DNA from: Bacteroidales bacterium
GTDB taxonomy: Bacteria; Bacteroidota; Bacteroidia; Bacteroidales; UBA932
DNA length: 60,307 nt
Reading direction: 5' to 3'
Assembly: GCA_017560825.1 (NCBI GenBank)
Contig: JAFZED010000027.1
Coordinates: 1 to 60,307, forward strand
Below the pieces are notes generated by a model. It saw nothing but the letters and a program-made list of their open reading frames with translations. It made no database searches and was not told where the DNA came from. The position numbers and the translations under genes were made by a program. Positions 26,193 to 35,050 of this stretch are shown here, in pieces. Within the stretch, counting starts at the first letter, position 1; each line of letters begins with the position of its first letter.

Positions 26193-27248
26193 TTATTCCG
26201 CTTCCTCAAGGACAAATCCATCTGAGCACCAGGTCTGGAAGACTCCATCCTCATCATAGACCAGACAGCCTTCAAGATCTGGACGGGAAGCAAGGAATCT
26301 TTGAGATTCTTCAAGTCCCACGACCATACAATATGTGGCATAGGCATCTGCCAGAGTGGCATTTTCCGCAACTATCGTAGCACTTAGAAGTGAGTGCTGG
26401 ACAGGATAGCCCGTGCGGGGATCTATGGAGTGGGAGTACTTCTTTCCGTCGCGGACATAGAACTTTCTGTAGTTACCGGATGTGACTATGCCGTGAGGGC
26501 CTTCGGGAGCCTTGAATATACCTTGGATCTGCGAACCGGGATCGTTGTTGCCATCCTCCGGACGGTCTATTCCCAAGGTCCACGGGCGGCCTGACGGATT
26601 CACTCCGTCGCAGAAGATTTCTCCGATGTCCACCATCATATCCTTGACTCCAAGGGAGTACAGGTACTCTGCGACAAGATCACAGCTATATCCCTGAGCT
26701 ATAGCATTATAATTGAGTTTCGGCCTTGCTTCCCCGCTAGTGAGCAGATCAGCCGGAGCGAGCATTCCGCGAGCGTTTACGGCTTCCTTCATATCCCTTT
26801 TGAGCCTTGCCATTCCGCTTGATTTGAGCGTCTGCGCGACGACCTCGTCCGAAGGAAGCGACTCATTGGCAAAGCCGAAGCCCCATATATCGAAAAGCGG
26901 CGCTGACGCTGCGTCGACGACGCCTCCGGTTTCAAGGAATATGTCATATGCCTTCGCATACATATCCATAAAAAGACGGTCGGGTGCGATGGATGTGCCT
27001 TCGTTGAAGCGGCTCAGAAGGGAGTTCTTATTGTATCCGGAAAGGGAATTATCAATATTTGAAAGTATTGCATTTATTGAGTCGCGGATCTCCTCGGGAG
27101 CTGTCTCGACTCCCTCGATGTTGAATTTCACTGCATATGTGCCACCTTGGGCAAAACCGGTAATGGTGACATAACCTCGCTGCGGGGCACAGGAAAAGAC
27201 AGTAAAAAGCAGCATTAATGATATGAATATCCTGACATTTCTTCCCAT
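26193..27248 (-). CDS. apbE: FAD:protein FMN transferase lipoprotein
   Basis: Start 27248 gives lipoprotein signal MGRNVRIFISLMLLFTVFSC, lipidated at C20. The 351-residue protein has ApbE motifs: GFAQGGTYAVKF, LNYNAIAQGYSCDLVAEYL, MVDIGEIFCDG, SHSIDPRTGYPV and ATLADAYAT. It attaches FMN to Thr residues of flavoproteins such as the Na+-translocating NADH:quinone reductase or Rnf subunits; the target genes are not in this window. Convergent with comEC (2 bp). Confidence 0.92.
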   Translation of the reverse strand: MGRNVRIFISLMLLFTVFSCAPQRGYVTITGFAQGGTYAVKFNIEGVETAPEEIRDSINAILSNIDNSLSGYNKNSLLSRFNEGTSIAPDRLFMDMYAKAYDIFLETGGVVDAASAPLFDIWGFGFANESLPSDEVVAQTLKSSGMARLKRDMKEAVNARGMLAPADLLTSGEARPKLNYNAIAQGYSCDLVAEYLYSLGVKDMMVDIGEIFCDGVNPSGRPWTLGIDRPEDGNNDPGSQIQGIFKAPEGPHGIVTSGNYRKFYVRDGKKYSHSIDPRTGYPVQHSLLSATIVAENATLADAYATYCMVVGLEESQRFLASRPDLEGCLVYDEDGVFQTWCSDGFVLEEAE

Positions 27249-27275
27249 AATCGTTTCTAAGGCAAAGTATTTGCA

Positions 27276-27283
27276 CAAAGTTA
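27276..27283 (-). promoter_or_regulatory. -7 box of apbE
   Basis: TAACTTTG on the minus strand, 28 bp before the ATG at 27248. No clear -33. Confidence 0.5.
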
Positions 27284-27345
27284 GCGGTTTTTCGAATTAA
27301 AATGCCCATCTTTGCAAGATTACACTTAAAAATTGAGATAGAATA

Positions 27346-28389
27346 ATGAGTTTTCGCAAACTTTATCTGCTCGTCTTTGCAGCGGCCGTCCTTACAGCCG
27401 TGTCCTGCAAGAAGGATGACGAGACAAAGGTACTTCCGTCACTGAACGGATCACTGACATTCTACGCACCGGAATTCATAGAGCCGGGACAGACATTGAC
27501 GATGTCTCCTAAAGGCGTAAGCCACCCTGAGGGCGGCGAGCTCGGCTACTATTGGAAAGTCACACCTGGTATGTCGACTTCGGACACAACAAGATACGAG
27601 AACGGCCTTACACTTGACGGCAAGGAATCAGACGGAACGTTCTCCTACACCTTCCCTGACACCCTCGGAACCTACACCATCAGCGCCTATGCATTTGCAA
27701 AAGGCTATTCGGGAGCGTCAAGAGTCAAGTACGCCACTGTAGTCATCGGCGATATGACAGGAAAGGGCTCGATCACCGAGAACGGCATCAAGGCATCTGA
27801 CCCTAAGATTACTGTAGACGGCATAGATTACTACTATACCAACATCGCAGGCCTCGACTGGTTCCGCCACAACCTTGCAAACCCATCTTTCGGAGCACCT
27901 TACAACAATGACGCTGCTATGGGTCCTGTGTTCGGAAGGTACTACAGCTTCGAAGAGGCAGTTCAGGCTTGTCCGGAGGGATGGAGACTTCCTACCGATG
28001 CTGAATGGGTGGCAATGGCTCAGGCTGTCAACTCAGAAAGCACAGTCGCAGAGAACGGTTCGATCACTTCGATTGCAGCAGACCTTATGGCAGACGCGGC
28101 ATTCAATGGTATGTCAATGTGGGAGTACTGGCCAAAGGTAGGAGAGATCACAAACAAGAGCGGTCTTGCAATCCTCCCTTGCGGATTCTCTAATCTTGGT
28201 GAGAAAGCAGACGGACAGTACCCTGTGGCCAGCTTCTCAGGCACAAACGAGTACTCTGTGTTCTGGACAGCTGACAAGGTCGGAGAGACAATGGCTAACT
28301 ACAGATACGTATTCTGCGAACAGCCAGATATGGTACTCGCAAAAGGCGACATCACAACATTCGGTGCATCAGTAAGATGCGTAAGATAA
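27346..28389 (+). CDS. FISUMP-domain lipoprotein
   Basis: This 347-residue lipoprotein has signal MSFRKLYLLVFAAAVLTAVSC (C21). After an Ig-like region (about 35-140) it carries the Fibrobacter succinogenes major paralogous domain (about 165-345): GLDWFRHNLANPSFG, GRYYSFEEAVQACPEGWRLPTDAEW and a closing FGASVRCVR. These domains occur on secreted and cell-surface proteins; no biochemical role is assigned. Followed 11 bp later by lemA. Confidence 0.88.
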   Translation: MSFRKLYLLVFAAAVLTAVSCKKDDETKVLPSLNGSLTFYAPEFIEPGQTLTMSPKGVSHPEGGELGYYWKVTPGMSTSDTTRYENGLTLDGKESDGTFSYTFPDTLGTYTISAYAFAKGYSGASRVKYATVVIGDMTGKGSITENGIKASDPKITVDGIDYYYTNIAGLDWFRHNLANPSFGAPYNNDAAMGPVFGRYYSFEEAVQACPEGWRLPTDAEWVAMAQAVNSESTVAENGSITSIAADLMADAAFNGMSMWEYWPKVGEITNKSGLAILPCGFSNLGEKADGQYPVASFSGTNEYSVFWTADKVGETMANYRYVFCEQPDMVLAKGDITTFGASVRCVR

Positions 28390-28400
28390 AAAACGGAAAT

Positions 28401-28991
28401 ATGAAGAAAGGATTGACAGTTTTATTGATTGTTGCAGCTGTCGTGCTGGGCATTTTCCTTTGGGTGAAAGGTGCTTACAACAAGATGGTGACAGCTGACG
28501 AAGGAGTTCAGGCTGCCTGGGCACAGGTAGAAAACGTCTACCAGCGCAGGGCAGACCTCATCCCGAACCTTGTAGCCACAGTGAAAGGTTACGCACAGCA
28601 CGAGTCTGAGACTCTTGAAAATGTAGTGGCTGCACGAGCAAAGGCGACACAGACCCTCGTTGACCCTTCAGACCTCTCAGAAGAGGCAATCGCAAGATTC
28701 AACGAAGCTCAGGGCGAGCTTTCAAGCGCACTCGGAAGACTCCTTATGATCCAGGAGAATTATCCTGACCTCAAGGCGAATCAGAACTTCAGCGAGCTTC
28801 AGGCACAGCTCGAAGGCACTGAAAACAGGATTGCAACAGAGAGGATGAAATTCAACGAGACCGCGAGAGCGTACAACACCCTCATCCGCAAATTCCCGGA
28901 CAACATCATCGCATCAATGTTCGGATTCGAGAAGAAGGGCTATTTCGAAGCACAGGCCGGAGCGGAGACAGCACCAAAGGTAGAGTTTTAA
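28401..28991 (+). CDS. LemA family protein
   Basis: Start 28401 (MKKGLTVLLIVAAVVL) places a single transmembrane helix at the N-terminus; the 24 bp upstream frame lies inside the FISUMP stop. The 196-residue protein has the LemA pattern NKMVTADEGVQAAWAQVENVYQRRADLIPNL and FNETARAYNTLIRKFP. LemA proteins form coiled-coil envelope scaffolds. Together with two TPM-domain proteins downstream it makes a recurrent Bacteroidota cluster. Confidence 0.95.
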   Translation: MKKGLTVLLIVAAVVLGIFLWVKGAYNKMVTADEGVQAAWAQVENVYQRRADLIPNLVATVKGYAQHESETLENVVAARAKATQTLVDPSDLSEEAIARFNEAQGELSSALGRLLMIQENYPDLKANQNFSELQAQLEGTENRIATERMKFNETARAYNTLIRKFPDNIIASMFGFEKKGYFEAQAGAETAPKVEF

Positions 28992-29000
28992 TCAAGAGAT

Positions 29001-29453
29001 ATGAAACTGAATGATTTTCTGACCGCGCAGCAGCAGGCTTCTGTTGTTGACGCGGTCAGACTTGCAGAAAAAGGGACCTCAGGAGAGATCCGCATACACA
29101 TAGACAGAGAATGTAAGGTCTCCCCTATGGAGAGAGCCAAGGAAGTGTTCAATAAGCTGGGAATGTTCCGTACGGCACAGCGCAACGGCGTGCTCATTTA
29201 CCTGGCTGTCGAATCCAAGGTCTTCGCCATAATCGGAGACAAAGGCATCAACGACCTGGTACCGGAGAACTTCTGGGCAGACGTGGTCGAAGTTATGGGA
29301 GGAGAATTCCGCAAAGGGCGCTTTGCTGAAGGCCTTGCCCTGGGAGCGACACTGGCAGGAGAGAAGCTGAAGGCATATTTCCCATATCAGGATGATGACA
29401 TAAACGAACTTCCTGACGAGATCTCATTCGAAGAAAAGGAGGAGGGCCGATGA
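29001..29453 (+). CDS. TPM-domain protein, soluble
   Basis: This 150-residue protein lacks a signal peptide and carries a TPM (TLP18.3/Psb32/MOLO-1) domain over most of its length: AEKGTSGEIRIHID, GVLIYLAVESKVFAIIGDKGI, MGGEFRKGRFAEGLALG. In Bacteroidota these soluble TPM proteins follow LemA and precede a secreted TPM paralogue, as here. The stop overlaps the next start (ATGA). Confidence 0.88.
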   Translation: MKLNDFLTAQQQASVVDAVRLAEKGTSGEIRIHIDRECKVSPMERAKEVFNKLGMFRTAQRNGVLIYLAVESKVFAIIGDKGINDLVPENFWADVVEVMGGEFRKGRFAEGLALGATLAGEKLKAYFPYQDDDINELPDEISFEEKEEGR

Positions 29454-30262
29454 AAAGACTTATCACTATGGTGGCCGGATTGTCACTTATCCTGTCACTT
29501 GCATTATCGCTTGCCCCATCAGCCTTTGCCATACCGGGCAGGCCATCTCCAGCGCGTCTTGTGAACGACCTTGCAGGTACATTCTCTTCCAGACAGGCAG
29601 AAGAACTTGAGAGGGTTCTGGTAGCCTTTGATGATTCAACCTCCAATCAGATTGCAGTCGTGACCGTCAGGGACCTGGAAGGATATGAGCCATCTGAATA
29701 TGCGACCAGAATAGGTCTGGACTGGGGAGTCGGCTCAGAGAAATTCGACAACGGAATCGTAATCCTTGTCAAGCCCAAAGACAGGACAGCAGGCAAGGTC
29801 TTCATAGCTGTCGGCTACGGACTTGAAGGAGCAATCCCTGACGCATATGCAAAAAGAATAATCAACGAAGTGATGATTCCTCATTTTATGAATGAGGACT
29901 ACTACGGTGGCGTAACTGAAGCCTGCAAAGTCCTGATGAAACTTGCAAGCGGAGAGATATCAGAACTTCGTGAGGACGAATTTGACGAGGAGGATGCCGG
30001 TGCGATTGCAGCAGGCATCTTAATGCTTCTCATCATAGTCTTCGTGCTTGTCATCCTGTCAAAGGCAGGAGGTCCAGGCTCTGACTCCGGACCAGGCTCC
30101 GGCAGAGGACGCACCATCTACACCGGCCCGATCATCACCACAGGCCGCCCATACAGCGGCTGGGGCTCCTCAGGAGGCTCCTTCGGCGGTGGCTTCGGCG
30201 GAGGGTTTGGCGGCTTCGGCGGCGGCTCCTTCGGTGGCGGCGGCGCCGGCGGCAGCTGGTAG
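29450..30262 (+). CDS. TPM-domain membrane protein with Gly-rich tail (YgcG type)
   Basis: This 270-residue protein has a signal peptide (MKRLITMVAGLSLILSLALS, cleavage near AFA-IP), a TPM domain (about 25-160) with NQIAVVTVRDLEGYEP, IVILVKPKDRTAGKVFIAVGYGLEG and a C-terminal membrane helix (about 180-202). The last 60 residues are Gly/Ser/Phe-rich (SFGGGFGGG repeats). This is the YgcG/TPM-phosphatase layout, with the tail outside or in the periplasm. Operon partner of lemA and the soluble TPM protein. Confidence 0.9.
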   Translation: MKRLITMVAGLSLILSLALSLAPSAFAIPGRPSPARLVNDLAGTFSSRQAEELERVLVAFDDSTSNQIAVVTVRDLEGYEPSEYATRIGLDWGVGSEKFDNGIVILVKPKDRTAGKVFIAVGYGLEGAIPDAYAKRIINEVMIPHFMNEDYYGGVTEACKVLMKLASGEISELREDEFDEEDAGAIAAGILMLLIIVFVLVILSKAGGPGSDSGPGSGRGRTIYTGPIITTGRPYSGWGSSGGSFGGGFGGGFGGFGGGSFGGGGAGGSW

Positions 30263-30356
30263 ACGGCAGGTTGCAGAAGGTACTGGTAACCAACAACCTA
30301 TAATGTATCCATCTCAAAGAAGAAAAACAGCAAAACACTATCTATCAATAAGTTAC

Positions 30357-30394
30357 GTAAAATCACCTACTCCATTTGCCGCAGGTGATTTTAC
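30357..30394. terminator. Terminator of the lemA-TPM operon
   Basis: GTAAAATCACCT (30357-30368) pairs perfectly with AGGTGATTTTAC (30383-30394) across a 14-nt loop. It is the first strong hairpin, about 95 bp after the last TPM gene. Confidence 0.65.
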
Positions 30395-30606
30395 ATAAAA
30401 GCCTAATGTACAACTACTTAGGCATCACTGTTCAAACAATTTAGGCACACAGCTCAAGCGATTTGGCTCCACGGTGCAAACTATTTGTTTATATGTAGCG
30501 AGAAATGAGTTCTACGAAGCTGGGGAATAGATTCAAATAGTAGCATCCCGGCAGGATCAAGAGAATCCTATGCACCACAACACACTAGCAATCAATCGAT
30601 TACATT

Positions 30607-30638
30607 AAATGCCTGCTGCATCACGACAGCAGGCATTT
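30607..30638 (+). terminator. Second hairpin with T-run
   Basis: AAATGCCTGCTG (30607-30618) pairs perfectly with CAGCAGGCATTT (30627-30638), then TGTTTATC. It has terminator form although no gene directly precedes it, so an unseen small RNA or lost gene upstream is possible. Confidence 0.55.
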
Positions 30639-30776
30639 TGTTTATCTCGTTGTATATCAGGGATTTAAGTAAACATTTTCTTGCTAATTTCTGCAAAGAT
30701 TACAGCATTGATATCGGCAGTCTCCTGAAATAGCTATTCAGCAAGGTCTGGAGGCATAAAAGTAGTGCCAGTACTT

Positions 30777-30847
30777 GTGAACTTCCAAGAAAAGGGTCCT
30801 ATTTTTGGATACCGTTCAGAATTTGACGTGAACTTCCAAGAAAAGGG
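30777..30847. repeat. 20-nt direct repeat, two copies
   Basis: GTGAACTTCCAAGAAAAGGG occurs at 30777-30796 and 30828-30847, separated by 31 nt. The second copy can fold with the following TGGAAGTT (8 bp). Only two copies exist, so not a CRISPR array. Confidence 0.75.
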
Positions 30848-31048
30848 CACATATCCTGGAAGTTAGCAGCAGAGTCGAAGGATACCTCCAACATTTTTGC
30901 AGAGTTTATGTCGGGGCCAACCACGGTGCCTCTAATCACAGATTGTATGAAGAGCTACCGTTATCGTTGCTATGAAAAGTGATATGTAGAATAGTATCTG
31001 CCGTGGTCGGCGAATACACCAGCCTGCCACTATTTAATCTATGACACA

Positions 31049-31080
31049 CCATCGCCAGCCAAAACCATCGCCAGCCAAAA
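31049..31080. repeat. 2 x 16-bp tandem repeat
   Basis: CCATCGCCAGCCAAAA occurs twice in tandem with no mismatches. It may be replication slippage. Confidence 0.8.
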
Positions 31081-31174
31081 CTAAGGCCTGCGACTCAAAG
31101 GAGCCGACTCAATCAAAACCCAAAGGGGTCTGTAAGTTCTCAATCACAAAGAAAAATAAAACAGTAAGTTTGAG

Positions 31175-31783
31175 CTATCTCAGGTCAGTTACGATCCAGG
31201 ATTTGTCGAAGCGGACTGACGGGTGGAAGGCGGTGAGGGGTTTCTGGGGGGCGGTTGTCATTTTGCTGACTGTGATGGTCCAGGCATTGCCGTCGGACAT
31301 TGTGAAAACTCCAGAAACGAGCTTTCCTTCTGGAGAAAATGTTACTTCAGCCGCGGTGATTTCTCCTTTTGTCTTGGGCTTCAGGGTGTATTTTCTGCCC
31401 GCAATGGATTTTACATCAAAGAACTCATCGAGGCGTGAGAGGAGGAGGGCCGGATTGGTCATATATCCTTCGGGACCTTCTGTCAAAGATTCGATTATGA
31501 CTTCCTTGGAGGTCTGGTCCACAATCCACACAGATTCGCCATCGCAATAGATGTCATAGCCACCTCCTACAATGTGGTAGGCCTTGCCTTGAAGCTGGAG
31601 TTCTGCCTTTCCCTTTACTTCAGGGCCGCCACCCTTCACGGAGTAGTCCACTTCCAAGGTGACAAGATTCTCAGAGAACGTGTCGTAGAGGCGGGTAATC
31701 ATAGACGCCTCTTGAGCAAGAAGTCTTCCTGACACAAAGGACAGGAAGACTACCAGGATATATTTCAATATATGTTTCATCAT
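31175..31783 (-). CDS. LolA-like outer-membrane lipoprotein carrier
   Basis: This 202-residue periplasmic protein has a signal peptide (MMKHILKYILVVFLSFVSG, cleavage near LLA-QE) and a LolA/LolB-type half-barrel: GKAELQLQGKAYHIVGGGYDIYCDGESVWIVD, then VIIESL, and EVTFSPEGKLVSG. LolA carries lipoproteins across the periplasm from LolCDE to the outer membrane. It follows ftsK with a 1-bp stop/start overlap (TGATG), a conserved Bacteroidota pair. Because some DUF4292/LolA-like proteins serve other roles, carrier function is likely but not proven. Confidence 0.85.
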   Translation of the reverse strand: MMKHILKYILVVFLSFVSGRLLAQEASMITRLYDTFSENLVTLEVDYSVKGGGPEVKGKAELQLQGKAYHIVGGGYDIYCDGESVWIVDQTSKEVIIESLTEGPEGYMTNPALLLSRLDEFFDVKSIAGRKYTLKPKTKGEITAAEVTFSPEGKLVSGVFTMSDGNAWTITVSKMTTAPQKPLTAFHPSVRFDKSWIVTDLR

Positions 31784-34293
31784 CAGTGTATGAAGTGCGA
31801 CAGGACCTCATCGAGTTCCTCAAGAGAAGCCACGAGCACCTGTCTTGGCTTAGAGCCTTCCTGAGGGCCGACGATGCCGGCACCTTCGAGCTGGTCCATC
31901 ACTCGTCCCGCTCTTGCATATCCCATACCAAGACGTCTCTGAAGGTCTGAAGTGGATCCCTTCTGCGTCGTCACCACCATACGGGCAGCATCTTCGAACA
32001 TAGGGTCGATGTTGTTCATATCGATTGAGCCGCCGCTGGTCTCGCCGTCCTGTGACTCAGGTACAGGGAGATAGTAAGGCGTGTTGTAGCACTGCTTGTA
32101 GCCGCTCTGTTTGCCGATGAAGTCGGTAAGTTTGTTGATCTCCGCCATACTTACGAGCGCACACTGCACTCGTTCCATCTCCACTCCCGAGTAGTAAAGC
32201 ATATCGCCTCGTCCTATGAGGTTCTCGGCGCCGTTCGAGTCAAGAATGGTAGCAGAATCCACGCGTGAAACCACTCTGAAGGCGATTCTGGTCGGGAAGT
32301 TGGTCTTGATCAGACCTGTAATGACGTTGACCGAAGGACGCTGGGTGGCGATGATCACGTGAATACCTGCAGCTCTACCCTTCTGTGCAAGACGGACAAT
32401 GGAAGCCTCAATGTTCTTCGCTGCCTTTCTTGCTTCAGGACCTGCACCGCCGGCCATAGTAAGGTCGGCATACTCGTCGATCACTACTACAAGGTACGGA
32501 AGATACTTATGTCCGTCGGTAGGAAGGAGATAACGGTCTCTGTACTTTTCATTATAGAGGGTAAGTTTGTTCACACCCGCAAGAGCGAGGAGTTTGTACC
32601 TCTCATCCATCTCTATGCAGAGCGAGTTCAAGACTTCTTCTGCGTGTTTTGCATCCTTGACGATGGCGTGTTCGCGCTCATCCTCCTCGCTTGCCGCCAT
32701 AGGAAGCACTGCAAGATAGTGTTTGAGGAGTGAATTGTAGGAGGTGAACTCCACCATCTTAGGGTCAATGAAGACGAACTTCAGTTCAGAAGGATGCTTT
32801 GCATAAAGAAGCGAAGCGATGATGACGTTCAATCCCACTGACTTACCCTGCTGTGTGGCACCTGCAACAAGGAGGTGCGGCGCAGAAGCCAAGTCGAAGG
32901 TCTTCACCTTCTTGGTAATTGTGTAGCCGATAGCGATCGGAAGTTCGTATTTAGTCTGGGTGAAGGCTTCATTTCCGAGAGTCTTCTTCAACGGTACTAT
33001 AGATGGTTCTCTGTTAGCCACCTCGATACCCACGCAATCAGGAAGGACCACCACACGTACTCCCTTGGCACCCAAGGACATACCGATCTCTCTGTGAAGC
33101 ATTTCGATGGACGACACCTTCACGCCTGGTGCAGGTACGACCTTGTAGAGAGTGACTGTAGGTCCTACTACTGCAGATACGTGCTGCACATCGATCTTAT
33201 AGTTGAGAAGGGTTGCGCGGATCCTGTTGTTGTTGATCTCAAGCTCTTCCTGAGATACTGAATGCTGTCCTTCTGAATAGTCATCAAGAAGATCGAGCGA
33301 AGGGAATTCATAACGTTCCAGGTCAGCTCTGTTGTCGATTCGCGGAAGCGGCTCCTGCACCGGAGCATCCGGATCGTAGGTTATCTCAACATCCATAGAA
33401 GGATTTTCCGGTTCCTCTTCGACTGTTTCAGGAGTCTCAATCACCACTTCTTGAGGCTCAGGATTCTCTATCACAATTTCTTCCGGCTCATCATCTGCAA
33501 ACGGTATAGGCTCATACTCGTTCTCGTGTTCGAACTCCACTTCCGGCTGTCCGAATTCCGAGATCGGCTCAAGAACTTCTTCCTGAACAGGGACAACATC
33601 CTCTGTTTCAACAGGAACCTCAGCAGAAGTTTCTGTCTCCTTCACAGGCTTTTCCTTCTTCTCCATTCCTGCAACTGCAAACCAATGGGCAAATCTCCTG
33701 CTTGACAACACAAGCCATACGATCACCAGGACACATATTACCAGACCAGTAACAATACCTCCGAAAAGATTATTCATCCACAGAACTACCGCGTGGCCGG
33801 AATAGCCGCCGAGGCCACCGCCAAAAAGGTTGCCGAGGGCGAAGATATCGGAAATATACGCAAGGATCAGCGAGCTTATGAAGGCTCCGCTGACGCATAT
33901 CATAGATATCCTGAAAAGGCCTATGCTTCTGTTCCAGAAAAAGAGGCGGTAAGCTACCGCACCGAGAAGGAACACAAATGCAAACGAACCCAGTCCGAGG
34001 AAATTGCGGACAAGGAAACTTCCCCACTTGTAGCCGAGCTTGCCCCCTGCATTGGACACATCCACATCCTGAGACATCATATTCTGATGATACTCAAGAC
34101 TTTGATCAGCCTGCCAGGTAAAGAGGTAGGAAGCCGTTCCTATCAGTGTTATGACGGCAAATATGCCGACAAGAACACCCGCCACCTTATAGATGAGCGA
34201 CTTCACATCAGGGTCCATATCAGACAAGAATGAGAAGCGCGTCTGCTTCTCCTTCCTGCTGTCTTTCTTCTTTGACTTATTGCTTGCAGCCAT
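31783..34293 (-). CDS. ftsK: DNA translocase FtsK
   Basis: This 836-residue protein has four N-terminal membrane helices (about 30-200), a Glu/Pro/Val-rich acidic linker (about 215-330), an alpha/beta motor domain with Walker A GATQQGKS and Walker B VVVIDEYADL, and a C-terminal gamma winged helix (VTTQKGSTSDLQRRLGMGYA) that reads KOPS-like polarity sequences. FtsK pumps chromosome ends through the septum and activates XerCD. It is shorter than the E. coli protein because the linker is short. Confidence 0.97.
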   Translation of the reverse strand: MAASNKSKKKDSRKEKQTRFSFLSDMDPDVKSLIYKVAGVLVGIFAVITLIGTASYLFTWQADQSLEYHQNMMSQDVDVSNAGGKLGYKWGSFLVRNFLGLGSFAFVFLLGAVAYRLFFWNRSIGLFRISMICVSGAFISSLILAYISDIFALGNLFGGGLGGYSGHAVVLWMNNLFGGIVTGLVICVLVIVWLVLSSRRFAHWFAVAGMEKKEKPVKETETSAEVPVETEDVVPVQEEVLEPISEFGQPEVEFEHENEYEPIPFADDEPEEIVIENPEPQEVVIETPETVEEEPENPSMDVEITYDPDAPVQEPLPRIDNRADLERYEFPSLDLLDDYSEGQHSVSQEELEINNNRIRATLLNYKIDVQHVSAVVGPTVTLYKVVPAPGVKVSSIEMLHREIGMSLGAKGVRVVVLPDCVGIEVANREPSIVPLKKTLGNEAFTQTKYELPIAIGYTITKKVKTFDLASAPHLLVAGATQQGKSVGLNVIIASLLYAKHPSELKFVFIDPKMVEFTSYNSLLKHYLAVLPMAASEEDEREHAIVKDAKHAEEVLNSLCIEMDERYKLLALAGVNKLTLYNEKYRDRYLLPTDGHKYLPYLVVVIDEYADLTMAGGAGPEARKAAKNIEASIVRLAQKGRAAGIHVIIATQRPSVNVITGLIKTNFPTRIAFRVVSRVDSATILDSNGAENLIGRGDMLYYSGVEMERVQCALVSMAEINKLTDFIGKQSGYKQCYNTPYYLPVPESQDGETSGGSIDMNNIDPMFEDAARMVVTTQKGSTSDLQRRLGMGYARAGRVMDQLEGAGIVGPQEGSKPRQVLVASLEELDEVLSHFIH

Positions 34294-34312
34294 ATTTAAG
34301 ACTGTTTATATT

Positions 34313-34996
34313 TTACTTGTTGTTATGCTGATTGTGCTGCTTCTTGTTCTTGCCGTTCTTATGGCGCTGCTGGTTCTTGGCGTTCTTCTGCTGCTGGGCA
34401 CCAGGTCTTGAGAAGTTCGCTCCTGAGTCCACCTTTGAAAGCTGTATTCCCTCAGGCACCTTGACCCTTCCGTCCGAAAGTCTCTCTATATCCTGGAATA
34501 TGGTCTCGTCAGCGACAGTGTCCTTGTTCCAGATGAGATACTGCTGGCGCATATATATAGCCAGAGAGCGGATCATCGAGACCTTAACCTCGCCTTCCTC
34601 GTGCTCTGCTATCAGGTCTATCATACTCTCGATGTTCCTTCCGTAGTGAGTTGCCTTGATGGGCTTTCCCTTGTAAGGAATCGGCCTTGGAGGCTGCTGC
34701 ATAGTCTCTATCTCAGGCTTTGGATATGGTGCATCGACATCGAGATCGAAACCGGCGATGACATAGAGATGGTCCCAAAGGGTCTGCTCGAAATTCTCCT
34801 GAAGATGAACATCCGGATTCAGGATCTCCATCACGTTTATAATGGCCCTGGCCTGCTCGTTTCTCTTGTTTCTGTCCTCGATGGTCTTCAGATAATCAAC
34901 CATCTTCTGCACGTTTCTTCCGTACTCCGGAATACACAGGCGCACCCTTTCGGTGTTGTAAAGAAGCTTGCAGGTGTCTATATTCGTATTTTCCAT
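34313..34996 (-). CDS. DUF4290 family protein
   Basis: Start 34996 (MENTNIDTCKLLYNTERVRL) fits the -7 box at 35020-35027; three more N-terminal codons are possible. The 227-residue cytoplasmic protein has the DUF4290 pattern IPEYGRNVQKMVDYL, THYGRNIESMIDLIAEH and a basic, Gln/Asn/Lys-rich tail (HKNGKNKKQHNQ). The family is Bacteroidota-specific and uncharacterised; the tail suggests nucleic-acid binding. Lies between addA and ftsK. Confidence 0.85.
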   Translation of the reverse strand: MENTNIDTCKLLYNTERVRLCIPEYGRNVQKMVDYLKTIEDRNKRNEQARAIINVMEILNPDVHLQENFEQTLWDHLYVIAGFDLDVDAPYPKPEIETMQQPPRPIPYKGKPIKATHYGRNIESMIDLIAEHEEGEVKVSMIRSLAIYMRQQYLIWNKDTVADETIFQDIERLSDGRVKVPEGIQLSKVDSGANFSRPGAQQQKNAKNQQRHKNGKNKKQHNQHNNK

Positions 34997-35019
34997 AGAT
35001 TTCAATTGTTTACAATCCG

Positions 35020-35027
35020 CAAATATA
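35020..35027 (-). promoter_or_regulatory. -7 box upstream of DUF4290-ftsK-lolA
   Basis: TATATTTG on the minus strand, 23 bp before ATG 34996. It would allow ftsK transcription independent of addBA. Confidence 0.5.
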
Positions 35028-35050
35028 TGAAAAAATGAACGGTTTTACAA

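Larger units (their letters stand above)
30263..31174. other. Long gene-free interval
   Basis: This 912-bp interval between the TPM operon and the lolA-like gene has no frame with family features; the plus frame at 31041-31550 is mostly antisense to lolA. It holds two 12-bp hairpins, a 20-nt direct repeat pair and a 2x16-bp tandem repeat, listed separately. It may be a decayed insertion. Confidence 0.5.

Noticed and set aside
30777-30847. Possible CRISPR array
   Set aside because: Only two repeat copies and no cas genes; the second copy is followed by a hairpin, not a spacer.
31041-31550. Plus-strand frame of 169 codons
   Set aside because: Its length is mostly antisense to the lolA-like gene and the sequence has no family features.
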